Shown: positions 17,352 to 25,861, counted from the stretch's first letter. The stretch: 61,920 nucleotides of DNA from JACPPO01 sp965262505 (GCA_965262505.1 CBDHFM010000015.1:1-61920), one strand, 5' to 3'. The notes: generated by a model from the letters alone, not told the origin. Program-made: numbers and translations.

Positions 17352-18323
17352 CACACGCTTTTTTACACGGCCTCGCGTGCCGTTCGCCGCAGCCTTATTG
17401 GTGCGTGTGAGGTAGCGCTTGATCCTGCCCGCGAGCCATTCGGCGACGGCGACACTGACCGCGTTACCGAGCGCGTTGTAGCGTAGGGTGTCGACCTTGT
17501 CAGGGTCGCCGTAGCCGTTGTTCTCTGGCACGAGAGTCCAGTTGTCCGGGAAGTCCTGTACGCGCTCGCACTCAATCGGCAGCAGCCGGCGTATCTTCCC
17601 TGCCGGATACGTGACGTAGGTCCGGCTCCAGTCCGTGCCCGTGTGGCGAGCAGAGCACGCGTAGAGACAGTAGGCGATGCCTGGAACTATCGGCCCTTGG
17701 ACAGGATCTCCAAAGCTCGTCTTAAAGGGGGAAAGAGCGGCCTTCCCATTCGATTGGCCCTTCGCAGCATCCCCTTTGCGGCGTTCGGGCTCAAAAAGTA
17801 TCTCGGCGGGGCCTCGCCCGTCTCGATGGCAGGCAACAACGTAGACTCTTTGACGCGACTGGGGAACTCCGAAGTAGCGGCTGTTAAGCACACGCCACCC
17901 CACGCCATACCCGAGGTCGGCCAGCGTTCGAACAACGATTTCGAAGTCTCGGCCGCCGTGGGAAGAGAGCAGGCCTGGAACGTTCTCGATGACGAGAACT
18001 CTGGGACGGTCTCCTTCAAGTAGTCGAGCAAGCTCAAAAAAGAGTCCAGATTTTTTCCCTTTAAGCCCAGCTCTCGGCCCCATGCGCGCAACTGAGACGT
18101 CCTGGCAGGGGAATCCTCCTGCCCAAACGTCGGAGGGAGTGACATCCGCATCGGTGACCTCTTTGATGTCTGTGAACCGTTTGACCGTGGGCCAGTGCTT
18201 TTCGAGAACCGTGTTGCAATACTTCTCGATCTCGCACTGCATGGTGATCTTGAATCCTGCGCGCTCGAAGCCGAGATCGAATCCGCCGATTCCTGAAAAG
18301 AACGATGCAAAGGTCTGCGGCAT
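17331..18323 (-). CDS. DNA (cytosine-5) methyltransferase
   Basis: The 330-residue enzyme transfers methyl groups from S-adenosylmethionine to carbon 5 of cytosine. The family motifs are in order: motif I FFSGIGGFDLGFE at residues 8-20, motif IV GGFPCQDVS with the catalytic C73, motif VI ENV at 113-115, and motif VIII QSRQR at 155-159. The target-recognition region between about 170 and 260 is short. It shares one base with the vsr stop upstream, and the restriction gene converges on it. It protects host and plasmid DNA from the partner nuclease. Confidence 0.95.
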   Translation of the reverse strand: MPQTFASFFSGIGGFDLGFERAGFKITMQCEIEKYCNTVLEKHWPTVKRFTDIKEVTDADVTPSDVWAGGFPCQDVSVARMGPRAGLKGKKSGLFFELARLLEGDRPRVLVIENVPGLLSSHGGRDFEIVVRTLADLGYGVGWRVLNSRYFGVPQSRQRVYVVACHRDGRGPAEILFEPERRKGDAAKGQSNGKAALSPFKTSFGDPVQGPIVPGIAYCLYACSARHTGTDWSRTYVTYPAGKIRRLLPIECERVQDFPDNWTLVPENNGYGDPDKVDTLRYNALGNAVSVAVAEWLAGRIKRYLTRTNKAAANGTRGRVKKRVSRAVAP

Positions 18324-18733
18324 CAGCGCGTGGACTCCAACCGTCGAATGACTTTCCGTTCTAGGCGCCGCTCATCGGCAACCTCGCATCCCCAAACGAC
18401 GATTCGCTTCCAGCCAAGGGCGCGCAACCGGCGAGCATTTCTCGCGTCCCGCTTCGCGTTGCGTTCGAGCTTCGCATTCCAGTAGTCCTGATTGCTCCGC
18501 GGCCGGCGACCGTCCTTGCAGGTGTGGCCGTGCCAGAAACACCCGTGGACCAAGACCGCGGTGTGATACTTCGGCAGCACGATGTCAGGACACCCAGGCA
18601 AGTCTTTCCGATGCACCCTGAACCGGAAGCCGCGCCCGTGGAGGAACCGCCGCAGCGCAATCTCCGGCGCGGTGTTTTTCCCGGTGATGCGCGACATGAC
18701 CCAACTGCGCTTCTGCTTCGAGAATGTGTCCAT
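18323..18733 (-). CDS. vsr: Very-short-patch repair endonuclease
   Basis: Vsr nicks next to T:G mismatches made when 5-methylcytosine deaminates, limiting mutation at methylated sites. The 136-residue protein has the expected length, the SRITGKNTAPE start motif, D50 in PGCPDIVLP, and H63 and H68 in HGCFWHGH, matching the metal and catalytic positions of the family. It is directly linked to the C5-methylase gene downstream (one-base overlap) and is four bases from the upstream regulator. Confidence 0.95.
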   Translation of the reverse strand: MDTFSKQKRSWVMSRITGKNTAPEIALRRFLHGRGFRFRVHRKDLPGCPDIVLPKYHTAVLVHGCFWHGHTCKDGRRPRSNQDYWNAKLERNAKRDARNARRLRALGWKRIVVWGCEVADERRLERKVIRRLESTR

Positions 18734-18736
18734 CCG

Positions 18737-18973
18737 TCATGCCTTACCCAAGGGGATACGGAGCTGCGGCGCCGAAACCAACCGATGCGCGAATCGCCTT
18801 AGCTCATCAACCTCTTCAGCCGTGAACACCCGTCGGCGGTTACGGTCCCTGAACTCCGCGTCCTTGATGACGCCATCCTTGACCCACCGGAAGAACGTGG
18901 CTCGGCTGATCGCCGCCTCGCGCAGCGCCTCGCCGATGGAGAACATGACCTTTCCGTCGATGGTGACTGGCAC
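18737..18973 (-). CDS. MerR-like HTH regulator of the type II system
   Basis: The short protein is a DNA-binding domain: FSIGEALREAAISRATFFRW is a MerR-type helix-turn-helix, and RRRVFTAEEVDELRRF is the following helix. It leads the methylase-vsr transcript, a usual place for a control protein. The frame is open to 19090, but the upstream part overlaps the promoter described below, so a start after the transcription start is required. GTG 18973 (78 residues) is chosen; ATG 18946 is also possible, with GGAAAGG just before it. It probably binds the palindromes in its own promoter. Confidence 0.75.
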   Translation of the reverse strand: MPVTIDGKVMFSIGEALREAAISRATFFRWVKDGVIKDAEFRDRNRRRVFTAEEVDELRRFAHRLVSAPQLRIPLGKA

Positions 18974-19025
18974 GAGGCGCAGTTTACACCACCTAAATCC
19001 GTAATAGAACGGAATGAACCGTAAT

Positions 19026-19081
19026 GATACGTATCTAGATGTATTAATACGTATTATACGATTAGTAATTTTCTGTGTCAA
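19026..19081 (-). promoter_or_regulatory. Consensus sigma-70 promoter with two palindromic operators
   Basis: On the minus strand TTGACA (19081-19076) and TATAAT (19058-19053) are both perfect and are separated by exactly 17 bases. Two palindromes, TAATACGTATTA (19045-19056, overlapping the -10 box) and GATACGTATC (19026-19035), are centred 20 bp apart, about two helical turns. This is the layout of a repressor-controlled promoter for the HTH-vsr-methylase operon. Confidence 0.85.
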
Positions 19082-19330
19082 CCGGCCCACCAGGAGCTAA
19101 TTACCGCGAGGAGGCTGTCCCACAGCCAGGTGCCGGCTGCCACCGTTAACCACCAGGAAGGTGCCCTTCCGGCCAGGTAGAGCGAGTTGAGCCGGAGCGG
19201 GCCAAGGCGCGGGTTACCCTGAGGGCCGGAGTGCAGCTGAGGACGGCGGAACGGTTGACGTGCTTGTTGTTGTCGTGGGTGTTACTGTATCGTCCAGGGT
19301 TGTTTGACAGTGGTTTGACGGTATTCGCTT
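19082..19330. other. Gap between the type II promoter and the IS3 remnant
   Basis: No gene is seen. A small hairpin (GGAAGG/CCTTCC near 19156) is present. The segment near 19275-19320 (GTCCAGGGTTGTTTGACA) may be one end of the IS3 element, but no matching end was found. Confidence 0.3.
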
Positions 19331-20221
19331 CTACGCTGCCGCGTCCAGTCCGACGAGGTCGCGTCGTACCTGAGCGGGGCTTCGGTAGTCGTACCTCTCC
19401 AGCATCCAGTGCTCGTTGTACGTCCGCTTGAACTCAAGCAAGGCCAGGCGGAGCTCCTCGATCGTGTCGAAGCTCCGCACCCACAAGACATTCTCCTTCA
19501 GCGTGCGGATGAAGCGCTCAGCGATGCCGTTGCCTTCGGGCTCCCGCACGAAGCCCGGGGAGCTTTCGATGCCGAAGAACGCGACCTCCTGTTGAACATC
19601 GTCGGCCAGATAGTTCGCCCCGTGGTCGTGACGGAGACGCAGCCCATGGGCCACGCCTTTGCCAATGGCGCCGAAGCGTTCGCGGACGCCCTGACGGATC
19701 GGCTCCAGGGCCTCGAACCGGCTCCCGCTCTTGGCCGCATGGAGGCCGATGCACTCGGTCGTACAGTGATCGACCGCCACGAACACAAACGCCGACCCCT
19801 CGCCGATGGTCACCGTGGCCGTCATGTCCGTTCCCCACATCGCATCGGGGGCCTCCGTGGTGATCGTGCCGTCGTGTGCCTTCGGGCCGTGCGCGTGGCC
19901 CACGCGGTGCGGGGCCTGGAGGTCGTGCTCCCGCATGAACCGCCGCACCCGCTCCTTCGAGCTGCGGATCCCCGCGACCCGCAGCTTCGCCCACGCTTTC
20001 CGGTACCCCTCGCCATGAAACGGTGAGGCTTCGAGCACCCGGCGGATGTGGCCGACCAGTACCGCGTCCGGGGCGGCACCGACCGGCCCGCGGCGCCGTG
20101 ATGCGCGCGCCTTCGTCGCGTGCCGTCGCGCGTAGACGCTGGACCGCGCCCGTCCCCACACGCGGCAAATCCGCTGCACACCATACGCCCGACGGGTGGA
20201 GATCGACTGGGCGCCTTTCAT
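19331..20221 (-). CDS. IS3-family transposase OrfB (DDE integrase core)
   Basis: The 296-residue protein contains the IS3 DDE core: MWGTDMTATVTIGEG with the first Asp, RHDHGANYLADD with the second, and EPEGNGIAERFIRTLKE with the Glu. The N-terminal HTH_21-type helper region (FHGEGYRKAWAKLR) is also present, so OrfB looks full length. It overlaps the OrfA stop by ATGA. Because OrfA lacks its N-terminus, the element is probably immobile. Confidence 0.9.
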   Translation of the reverse strand: MKGAQSISTRRAYGVQRICRVWGRARSSVYARRHATKARASRRRGPVGAAPDAVLVGHIRRVLEASPFHGEGYRKAWAKLRVAGIRSSKERVRRFMREHDLQAPHRVGHAHGPKAHDGTITTEAPDAMWGTDMTATVTIGEGSAFVFVAVDHCTTECIGLHAAKSGSRFEALEPIRQGVRERFGAIGKGVAHGLRLRHDHGANYLADDVQQEVAFFGIESSPGFVREPEGNGIAERFIRTLKENVLWVRSFDTIEELRLALLEFKRTYNEHWMLERYDYRSPAQVRRDLVGLDAAA

Positions 20222-20559
20222 CGCGTCGACCTCCGCCGGGCCAAAGGGACGCCGGCCTCCAGGTGGTCCAACTTCGCGTAGAGCAGCTCGTTCTCCATCA
20301 GTAACTCGCCGACCTTGGCGTGCAGCCGCTGGTGCTCCTCATCCCGGGCATCCGGCGCGCGGCTCTTCAGCCCCGCCTGGCCCGCGGCCAGGAACTGGTC
20401 GCGCCACTGCGAGGCCCGCGCCGCCGTGGTGGCCTCATGGCTGGGCGGAGGGGGTGATGAGCTGGGCGTATCCTGCGCGATAATGCACCTTATCGCGTAG
20501 GATAGCGCCCGCCGGCCTCGGATCGCCGACGGCAGCGCCTGACTTGGCCACCGCGCCAA
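20218..20559 (-). pseudogene. IS3-family OrfA, 5'-truncated
   Basis: From about residue 45 the frame reads ASQWRDQFLAAGQAGLKSR, then the leucine-zipper part KVGELLMENELLYAKLDHLE, the normal OrfA C-terminal half. The first 40 residues are unrelated proline- and serine-rich translation, and the usual helix-turn-helix start is missing. The break lies at the dif-like palindrome at 20469-20504, as if recombination there removed the IS end. Confidence 0.75.
20469..20504. other. dif-like near-perfect palindrome with 6-base spacer
   Basis: Fifteen-base arms, 14 of 15 paired, flank TGCACC. The inner arms are CGCGATAA and TTATCGCG, the same ATAA-N6-TTAT layout as the sites at 11441 and 23493. It marks the truncation point of the IS3 OrfA. 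Confidence 0.65.
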
Positions 20560-20608
20560 CCCGGCCGGCCTTAGAGCACTAGGCGTGCCGTGCAGCGTGT
20601 CCGGTGGC

Positions 20609-20785
20609 CTAGGTCAACTCGTGCCAGCATTTACTACAGACCCATGCGTCGTGGGCAGGGATTGATTCAGGATAAGGTGCGTCCTGACCGACGAACTCAG
20701 CTGCTTTTCCTTCGACTCGAGTCCATGTCATGACTGAATCGCAAATCGGGCAAGGATCTGGTCTTTGTTCTCCATATTCAGGCAT
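20609..20785 (-). CDS. 58-residue zinc-ribbon protein
   Basis: The short frame from ATG 20785 to TAG 20609 encodes a protein with CPIC at residues 12-15 and CSKC at 50-53, a plausible four-cysteine zinc ribbon, with HDAW and CWHEL around the second pair. There is no recognisable paralogue in the window. It stands alone between an IS remnant and the AIPR gene. Conservation of both CxxC pairs in so short a frame supports coding, but there is no strong ribosome-binding site. Confidence 0.55.
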   Translation of the reverse strand: MPEYGEQRPDPCPICDSVMTWTRVEGKAAEFVGQDAPYPESIPAHDAWVCSKCWHELT

Positions 20786-20831
20786 AGCGTAGCTCTATTT
20801 TCGTTCGATCCACCCTCAGCGCTCAGTCCTT

Positions 20832-20981
20832 GTGATTGCCTGGGTGCCGGAGGATGACCCGCGCGCCGCGCAAATTGACCTGGTGCTGGACGAGCTGGCG
20901 ACCGATCGCCACGCGTGGGAGGCGGTGCCGTTCTCCAGTAATAGTTGGTCCGAAGAACCCAAGCAGGTCAATCGAACGTAG
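20832..20981 (+). pseudogene. Orphan 49-codon fragment
   Basis: The frame reads VIAWVPEDDPRAAQIDLVLD and then charged residues before a stop. Codon use is GC-rich like the backbone, which suggests a piece of a larger gene, but no family was recognised and no start signal is evident. Confidence 0.25.
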
Positions 20982-21071
20982 CGGTTCCTCACGATTCGAA
21001 CGCTGCCAGCGCGGTCGGCGTATGGTTAACCGAGATTCTCTGGAATGCTCACACTGGTTCGTGTTCGCTGG

Positions 21072-22784
21072 TTACGATCCTTCGCCATTGCTCTCCGCCG
21101 TTGGCTTGGACATTGAAGCCACTTTGGCCCACAAGCCCTTGCTCTTGGCCACGGTTTCGTTCCCGCCGAGATCCCGATACTCTCGCAGAACGGTGTCCGC
21201 GCACTTTAAAAGTGTTTCCAATGGAATTCCCGTAGTGCAGGTTGTCACCATTCCCGCCAACGAATCCACACTCGGCTTCGCGACACCAGTCAACTCGCAA
21301 GCCACGAGTGTATCCACACAATAGCGAATATCCCGCTTCTCGTCGCGATCGATTTGCATAGATTCAACGTACTCTTTCACGGCTCGATCCACCATGATGC
21401 ATGCTGGATACAGGTCCCGATTGTGACCCTCATCGAACAACTGGTTGTACGCTTTCTCGTCTCGCAGGAGCGATTGTGGCCGCGCACGGGCGTCGTCAGG
21501 GCGCTGAAGCCAGATCGCCATGACAGCCTGTGACAGAGTGCGCATGGCCACGATGTCAGAGATTGGCTTATTGAGTCGACGATACTTCCCTTTCTTTCGA
21601 TCGTAGTACAACTGGTACAGCTTTAGGCGATCTTCAATATCGAAATGAATCCTGTCCGTGGCCCTGAGTGAAAGTTGCTCCACGGGAGTCTGGAAATTCG
21701 TCGCTTTTATGACCTTGTTTCGACTCCTGTCATTCGACGATACGATTACTCGAACCAAGATTGTTCTTTGGTCAGATTCTGTATGGGCACCCTTCGCGAA
21801 TGCAGCAAATACTTCGTTTGACGTTTGCAGGCCATTGACGATTTCAGGTGCCGTCATCGTTAGCTTGTTACCAGCAACGGAGCAGTTGGTAACCAGTATG
21901 GTGATGCCATTGTTCAGCCACCAGAATTCCTCGAGCGCATTGTCGTCGTTTAGGGTTTGGCGAATCTCGTTGTTTACGGGATTCCGCTTCCCTTGATAGT
22001 CGCGAACGTTTGGCTCAAGCATCGCGGTCCGAAGCAGCCCGTTTTCATCGGTGAGGAAGTTTGCGAACGCCTTGAGTTCGGTAAGGCATATCACTGAGCC
22101 GTCATCATCACTGAGATATTTCCTAATGGCGAGCACCCGCTCCTGCTTTGGAATTTCTCTGGCGCTCGCCAGTAAGCGAGAGCAGCCCCAAAACTCAAAC
22201 CCAACGTTAGCCTGTGACAACCTGGATAAGATGAAAGCCTTCAGCGCTTCAACGCGCTTGATCACTTTATCCGTAGGCTTCGGGACATGAGTGGCCTTCG
22301 TCGCGTAGTGAATAGTTACCTTAATCGAATGCGGCTGCCCAATGACCGCATCGTACTTTGCCCTGAACCGCTTCATGGCATCTCGTACGTCTGAGTTCAG
22401 AAACGTGAACGAGTCAGGAAGGGCTGAGTAGTCAAGAAGGTTGTCACAGAAGCTCTGAATTTTCTGAACGGCCATCTCTGAAAAGCCGCGCTCAAGCTTC
22501 GCTTGAACGAGAACTAGTTCAACGCTCGTCGTTGGCGCTGGCACGTTCGATTCGTCGAGCACCAGCATTGTGTTGTTCATGATGAGGTGCATCGCATCGA
22601 CACCACCATCGTCCGCTCCCCCGAGATCGCCAGCGTCTAGTTCTTCGTCTGAAGGGTCAAGGTTCTTGAGAATCTGGTCAACGGCGAATCGCTCAAAGGC
22701 TCGCGAGCGCTCTAGCTTCGGTGCCCTGTCGGTCCGCCAGTTGTTGAAATGCGTTTCAAGCGCCTTCAGGTCAATGTCGCTCAC
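21072..22784 (-). CDS. AIPR-family abortive-infection protein
   Basis: AIPR proteins are phage-resistance proteins first described in lactococcal abortive infection. The 570-residue product has the family core: EPNVRDYQGKRNPVNNEIRQ near residue 260, FWWLNNGITIL near residue 288, and PEIVNGLQTSNEVF near residue 315. The N-terminal part with GGADDGGVDAMHLI resembles a restriction-like fold. It starts at GTG 22784 with GGGGAG upstream. It is a single-gene module with lower GC than the backbone, as expected for acquired defence cargo. The mechanism is not established. Confidence 0.88.
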   Translation of the reverse strand: MSDIDLKALETHFNNWRTDRAPKLERSRAFERFAVDQILKNLDPSDEELDAGDLGGADDGGVDAMHLIMNNTMLVLDESNVPAPTTSVELVLVQAKLERGFSEMAVQKIQSFCDNLLDYSALPDSFTFLNSDVRDAMKRFRAKYDAVIGQPHSIKVTIHYATKATHVPKPTDKVIKRVEALKAFILSRLSQANVGFEFWGCSRLLASAREIPKQERVLAIRKYLSDDDGSVICLTELKAFANFLTDENGLLRTAMLEPNVRDYQGKRNPVNNEIRQTLNDDNALEEFWWLNNGITILVTNCSVAGNKLTMTAPEIVNGLQTSNEVFAAFAKGAHTESDQRTILVRVIVSSNDRSRNKVIKATNFQTPVEQLSLRATDRIHFDIEDRLKLYQLYYDRKKGKYRRLNKPISDIVAMRTLSQAVMAIWLQRPDDARARPQSLLRDEKAYNQLFDEGHNRDLYPACIMVDRAVKEYVESMQIDRDEKRDIRYCVDTLVACELTGVAKPSVDSLAGMVTTCTTGIPLETLLKCADTVLREYRDLGGNETVAKSKGLWAKVASMSKPTAESNGEGS

Positions 22785-23000
22785 GGTCGCCGCTCCCCGC
22801 TGGGCTCACTTCATCGTGCTCCCTCAACGGGGTATTCTGACGGCCACTGCTTATCCAGACAATAGATACTTGCCGGCTGCCTGACCGGAGAAGGGCCACT
22901 TTCAGCCGGGCCGACCCTAACTCATCAGCAGTCAGACGCTCGGGGCGCTGTCGCAGCACCGAGACGCTCTGGCCGTTCCTCGGCGAGTGCGTGGCGCACT

Positions 23001-23363
23001 TCAGCCCTGACGAATGCCGTACCTAATTTCGGCACTGCGGGTACTCGGTCGCCACACGGTCATGAAAAGCGCTTTCCGGGCCTGGCGGATCGCGGTGACG
23101 ACCCGGTCGCGGCGCGTCGCCTCACCGCGGAAGGCGGCCCCGGTCCGGTGCCGGCGGAGCTGGCGCAGGAGCTGGGCGGTGGGGAGCGTGCGCTGGTGGC
23201 CGGTGAGCGCAGCCCCGAAGGTGTGCATCAACGTCGCCGCCCGGGCGCGCGAGACGCCGAAGAGCCGTTCGAGATCGCGGCGGGTGAGGAGGTCGCGGTC
23301 GAGCGCCTCGAGCTGGCGGATGGCGTCGGGGATGGCGAGGAGCCAGCGGGGCGTGGCGGGCAT
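23001..23363 (-). CDS. HTH-containing protein, possibly C-terminally truncated
   Basis: The 120-residue frame begins MPATPRWLLAIPDAIRQLE and contains LLTRRDLERLFGVSRARAAT, a helix-turn-helix, then a basic tail. The N-terminus is crisp, while the last 20 residues look unrelated, so the gene may have been cut by neighbouring rearrangement. No function can be given beyond likely DNA binding. Confidence 0.55.
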   Translation of the reverse strand: MPATPRWLLAIPDAIRQLEALDRDLLTRRDLERLFGVSRARAATLMHTFGAALTGHQRTLPTAQLLRQLRRHRTGAAFRGEATRRDRVVTAIRQARKALFMTVWRPSTRSAEIRYGIRQG

Positions 23364-23492
23364 CGGGGAGCGCCGTGTCGGCTACACCCCCTGCGGCGCG
23401 TGCGAGGTGGGACGATGTCTGGCGCGCATCCTGTACGCGAGGTTAGTAGATGGTCGTCCAAGACACAAGGCCCGGGCGGGGCGGGGGCGAGG

Positions 23493-23516
23493 GTCCCATA
23501 AAGCGGGTTATGGGAC
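23493..23516. other. dif-like perfect palindrome with 6-base spacer
   Basis: GTCCCATAA and TTATGGGAC are exact reverse complements around AGCGGG. Together with the sites at 11441 and 20469 it makes a set with a shared ATAA-N6-TTAT core and different outer arms, as expected for sites recognised by Xer-type recombinases. Confidence 0.6.
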
Positions 23517-23760
23517 GGCGAGACACGGCGAAGAACCCAGCGCCGGCAACAGGGGCCGCGGCGCGCAAAACGGGCGGCCGGCACCCGGCGCTTCCTCGAG
23601 CTGGGCGTGTCCAGTACCGCCATCTACATCGGAAAGGTCCAGAACATCAATCCCTCGCGGAACGCACGTCAGCCTCGCCGGTAGATCCTCTGTTTTGTCG
23701 GTCGGGACCAAGAACACTGCTGGACCTAGGCCTCCCACCAGCCGAGTTCGAAGCGCAGTA

Positions 23761-23922
23761 CTAAGCCCAGGCTGCGGTGGCCTGATTCAACGAATCCAGT
23801 CTCCGAAGAACCCGGTATAGTTCACTCGGGCCAGGCCGGTTATACACGTCGACAGCTGCGACTGCCTCCGAGCGGCACTTGTCCACATTGTCCAGAATCT
23901 CTTGAGACAGAACCTTCGGCAC
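23761..23922 (-). pseudogene. Fragment resembling the start of a DUF3644-type protein
   Basis: The 53-codon frame reads VPKVLSQEILDNVDKCRSEA and then VAAVDVYNRPG, similar to the opening of DUF3644 proteins, then drifts and stops. The remaining 23364-24065 sequence shows no other gene. The assignment is from memory of the motif and is weak. Confidence 0.3.
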
Positions 23923-24065
23923 AGTGCTCAGCCTGGATTTCAGTTTTGTCTGCCACAGATGGAGTCACCGCGACCGTTGCCGGCGATGTGATCGTCTTCT
24001 GAATCCGCGTCAGGTCGAGCAGTGCCCCGGTCCTGAGGAAGACATTTAAGGCTCGTGCTGGCCAC

Positions 24066-24314
24066 TTAGCCGACCTCGGCTATGGTCTCGGCGGTGTCGG
24101 TCCATATCCCTTGCGCGTCTTTCGTTGCGACCAGGCGCGGCTTCCTGTCATCCAGGTTTTCAAGAACGAGCACGGTCCCCTTGACCTTCTGTCGCCGGGT
24201 TGCGATGCGCTTGGCCGCGCTCACATTAAACGCTTCGAATGGGTCTCCCGTCTCTCCTGGGCTTGCCAAATCCTTCTTTTCAGTCACGCGATAGACGAGC
24301 ATATTCAGACTCAT
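24066..24314 (-). CDS. 82-residue hypothetical protein
   Basis: The frame starts at ATG 24314 with GGGAGG three bases upstream. The product is soluble and mixed-charge (LVYRVTEKKDLASPGETGD, then FNVSAAKRIATRRQKVKGTV) without known motifs. It abuts the broken relaxase fragment and may have come with the insertion that destroyed it. Confidence 0.5.
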   Translation of the reverse strand: MSLNMLVYRVTEKKDLASPGETGDPFEAFNVSAAKRIATRRQKVKGTVLVLENLDDRKPRLVATKDAQGIWTDTAETIAEVG

Positions 24315-24334
24315 GGTCCTCCCACTTGTGGATT

Positions 24335-24724
24335 TACCACTTTGGGGGGGAGGACGAACAGTACCCGGTCCTGGTCGCGCTCGAGGAACTCATCGAAATC
24401 CCGCGCCCCACGCCGAAGGAGTGGCTCGAGCAGACCCGCCAGACGTGGGAGCAGACGGCGAATCTGGCGCCCGAACAGGCTGGCCGTGAAGAACGCATCG
24501 ATGGCCGCAGCCTGGCCGAACGGCGCGACGCGGCCCATCGGGAGGGCGACCTTGAGCGGGCGGCCGAGCTGAACCGGGAGCCGAACGTCCACCGCGGCTC
24601 GGGGCGGTATCTGGAGAAACGTGGCAGGGCGTCGGCGACGGTCGCCCAGGCGGAGCGCGTGGCTCAGAGGACCGCCAGGGCCAGATCGGGACGCCGACCG
24701 TCGACAGGTGGAGCGGCTGAATAA
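24335..24724 (+). pseudogene. C-terminal remnant of a MobA/MobL-type relaxase
   Basis: From about 24335 one frame reads PKEWLEQTRQTWEQTANLA, EQAGREERIDGRSLAERRDA and AELNREPNVHRGSGRYLEKR, the pattern of the C-terminal part of MobA/MobL relaxases. The catalytic N-terminal domain (tyrosine and HxH metal site) is absent; sequence upstream of 24335 is unrelated. This is the only trace of a conventional relaxase in the window. Confidence 0.7.
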
Positions 24725-24735
24725 GGACGAGGGGT

Positions 24736-24803
24736 GTGTTAACAACATAGTTGTTATTTAAAGTATTTACATAAATAGAAACGTTGTTTTATATTATGTG
24801 TAT
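24736..24803 (+). repeat. 68-bp direct repeat, copy 1 (upstream of parA)
   Basis: Every base is identical to 26900-26967. The AT-rich unit starts with the palindrome TAACAAC-ATA-GTTGTTA and then has TTTACA and TATATT boxes 18 bases apart, so it may be a promoter with an operator or a partition site. It lies about 275 bases before parA. Confidence 0.9.
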
Positions 24804-25078
24804 GGCCGCATGCGAACCGTCGCTTGTCCCGGCGCACCAGACGCCGGAACGGTGGCCGCGCTCGGGAAGAGTCGGACCGAACGCACGAAGCTCACATTCC
24901 CGGATCCGACGGCGACCGCTCTGGCAAACTAGCTCAAGACTCCGGCTCAATGCCGACCGGTCGCAAAAAAGGAACTTGACGGCTCACAGGCCTAAGCGTG
25001 ACCCACATAGGTTACTGACGATAATGTATACAACAGACACAATAACATAAACACATACAACAAAAGGTATGTATCCCT

Positions 25079-25861
25079 ATGAAGACGTGGGTGGTCATGA
25101 ACCAGAAGGGCGGGAGCGGGAAAACCACCACTGCTGTCAACTTGTCCGCCGCCTTGGGTGAGGCCGGGCAGCGCGTCCTCGTAGTGGATCTCGACCCGCA
25201 AGCTAACGCTTCGTCCTGGTTGGGCGTCACACCGGACCCAGACGACCGAGGGCTCCTTGATGTTCTCGCGGCCGGTCGCCGCATGGATGAGCTGATCCGG
25301 GCCACCACGGCACCCGGCGTGGACGTGGTCCCGGCCTCGTCATGGCTCGTGGGCGCTGACCGAGCGCTGGCCGGCGAACCTGGCGCGGAGACGATCCTCC
25401 GCCGGGCCCTCGAGCGGCTGCCGACAGACCGTTGGGATTTCGCCTTCCTGGACTGCCCTCCTGGCCTCGGGCTACTCGCCGTCTCCGCCCTGACGGCCAC
25501 GTCGGCACTCCTTGTGCCCGTCGAGGCGTCAACGATCGCCTTGGCGGGACTCGCGGGACTGCTCAAGACGGTCCAGGCCGTCCAAGACCGCCTCAATCCA
25601 GCGCTCCACCTCTCGGCCATCCTTGTGTGCCGCGTGGACGCGCGGACGAACCTGTCGCGGGACATCGTGGCACAGCTCAGGAACCGCTTCGGCCACACAG
25701 TCCTCAAGACCACGATCCGCGAAACGGTCCGCCTCCGAGAGGCGTGGTCATTCGAACAACCCGTGACCGTGTATGCCAGTGCGAGCGCGGGCGCGACGGA
25801 CTACCGCGCCGCCGCCCGCGAACTCCTCATCCGTGCGAAGAAAAGGAACCAGAAACCGTGA
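25079..25861 (+). CDS. parA: ParA-type partition ATPase
   Basis: ParA ATPases bind DNA cooperatively and segregate plasmid copies with a centromere-binding partner. The 260-residue protein has the deviant Walker A motif NQKGGSGKTTTAVNL at residues 8-22, VLVVDLDPQANAS as the A' motif, and FLDCPPGLG as Walker B. There is no N-terminal helix-turn-helix, so it is a short (type Ib-like) ParA. The upstream region has AT-rich repeats of ATACAACA. The stop overlaps the next start by GTGA. Confidence 0.93.
   Translation: MKTWVVMNQKGGSGKTTTAVNLSAALGEAGQRVLVVDLDPQANASSWLGVTPDPDDRGLLDVLAAGRRMDELIRATTAPGVDVVPASSWLVGADRALAGEPGAETILRRALERLPTDRWDFAFLDCPPGLGLLAVSALTATSALLVPVEASTIALAGLAGLLKTVQAVQDRLNPALHLSAILVCRVDARTNLSRDIVAQLRNRFGHTVLKTTIRETVRLREAWSFEQPVTVYASASAGATDYRAAARELLIRAKKRNQKP

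Noticed and set aside
25021..25050. dif-like site GATAATGTATACAAC upstream of parA
   Set aside because: Only the left half and the spacer resemble dif; the right half does not pair.
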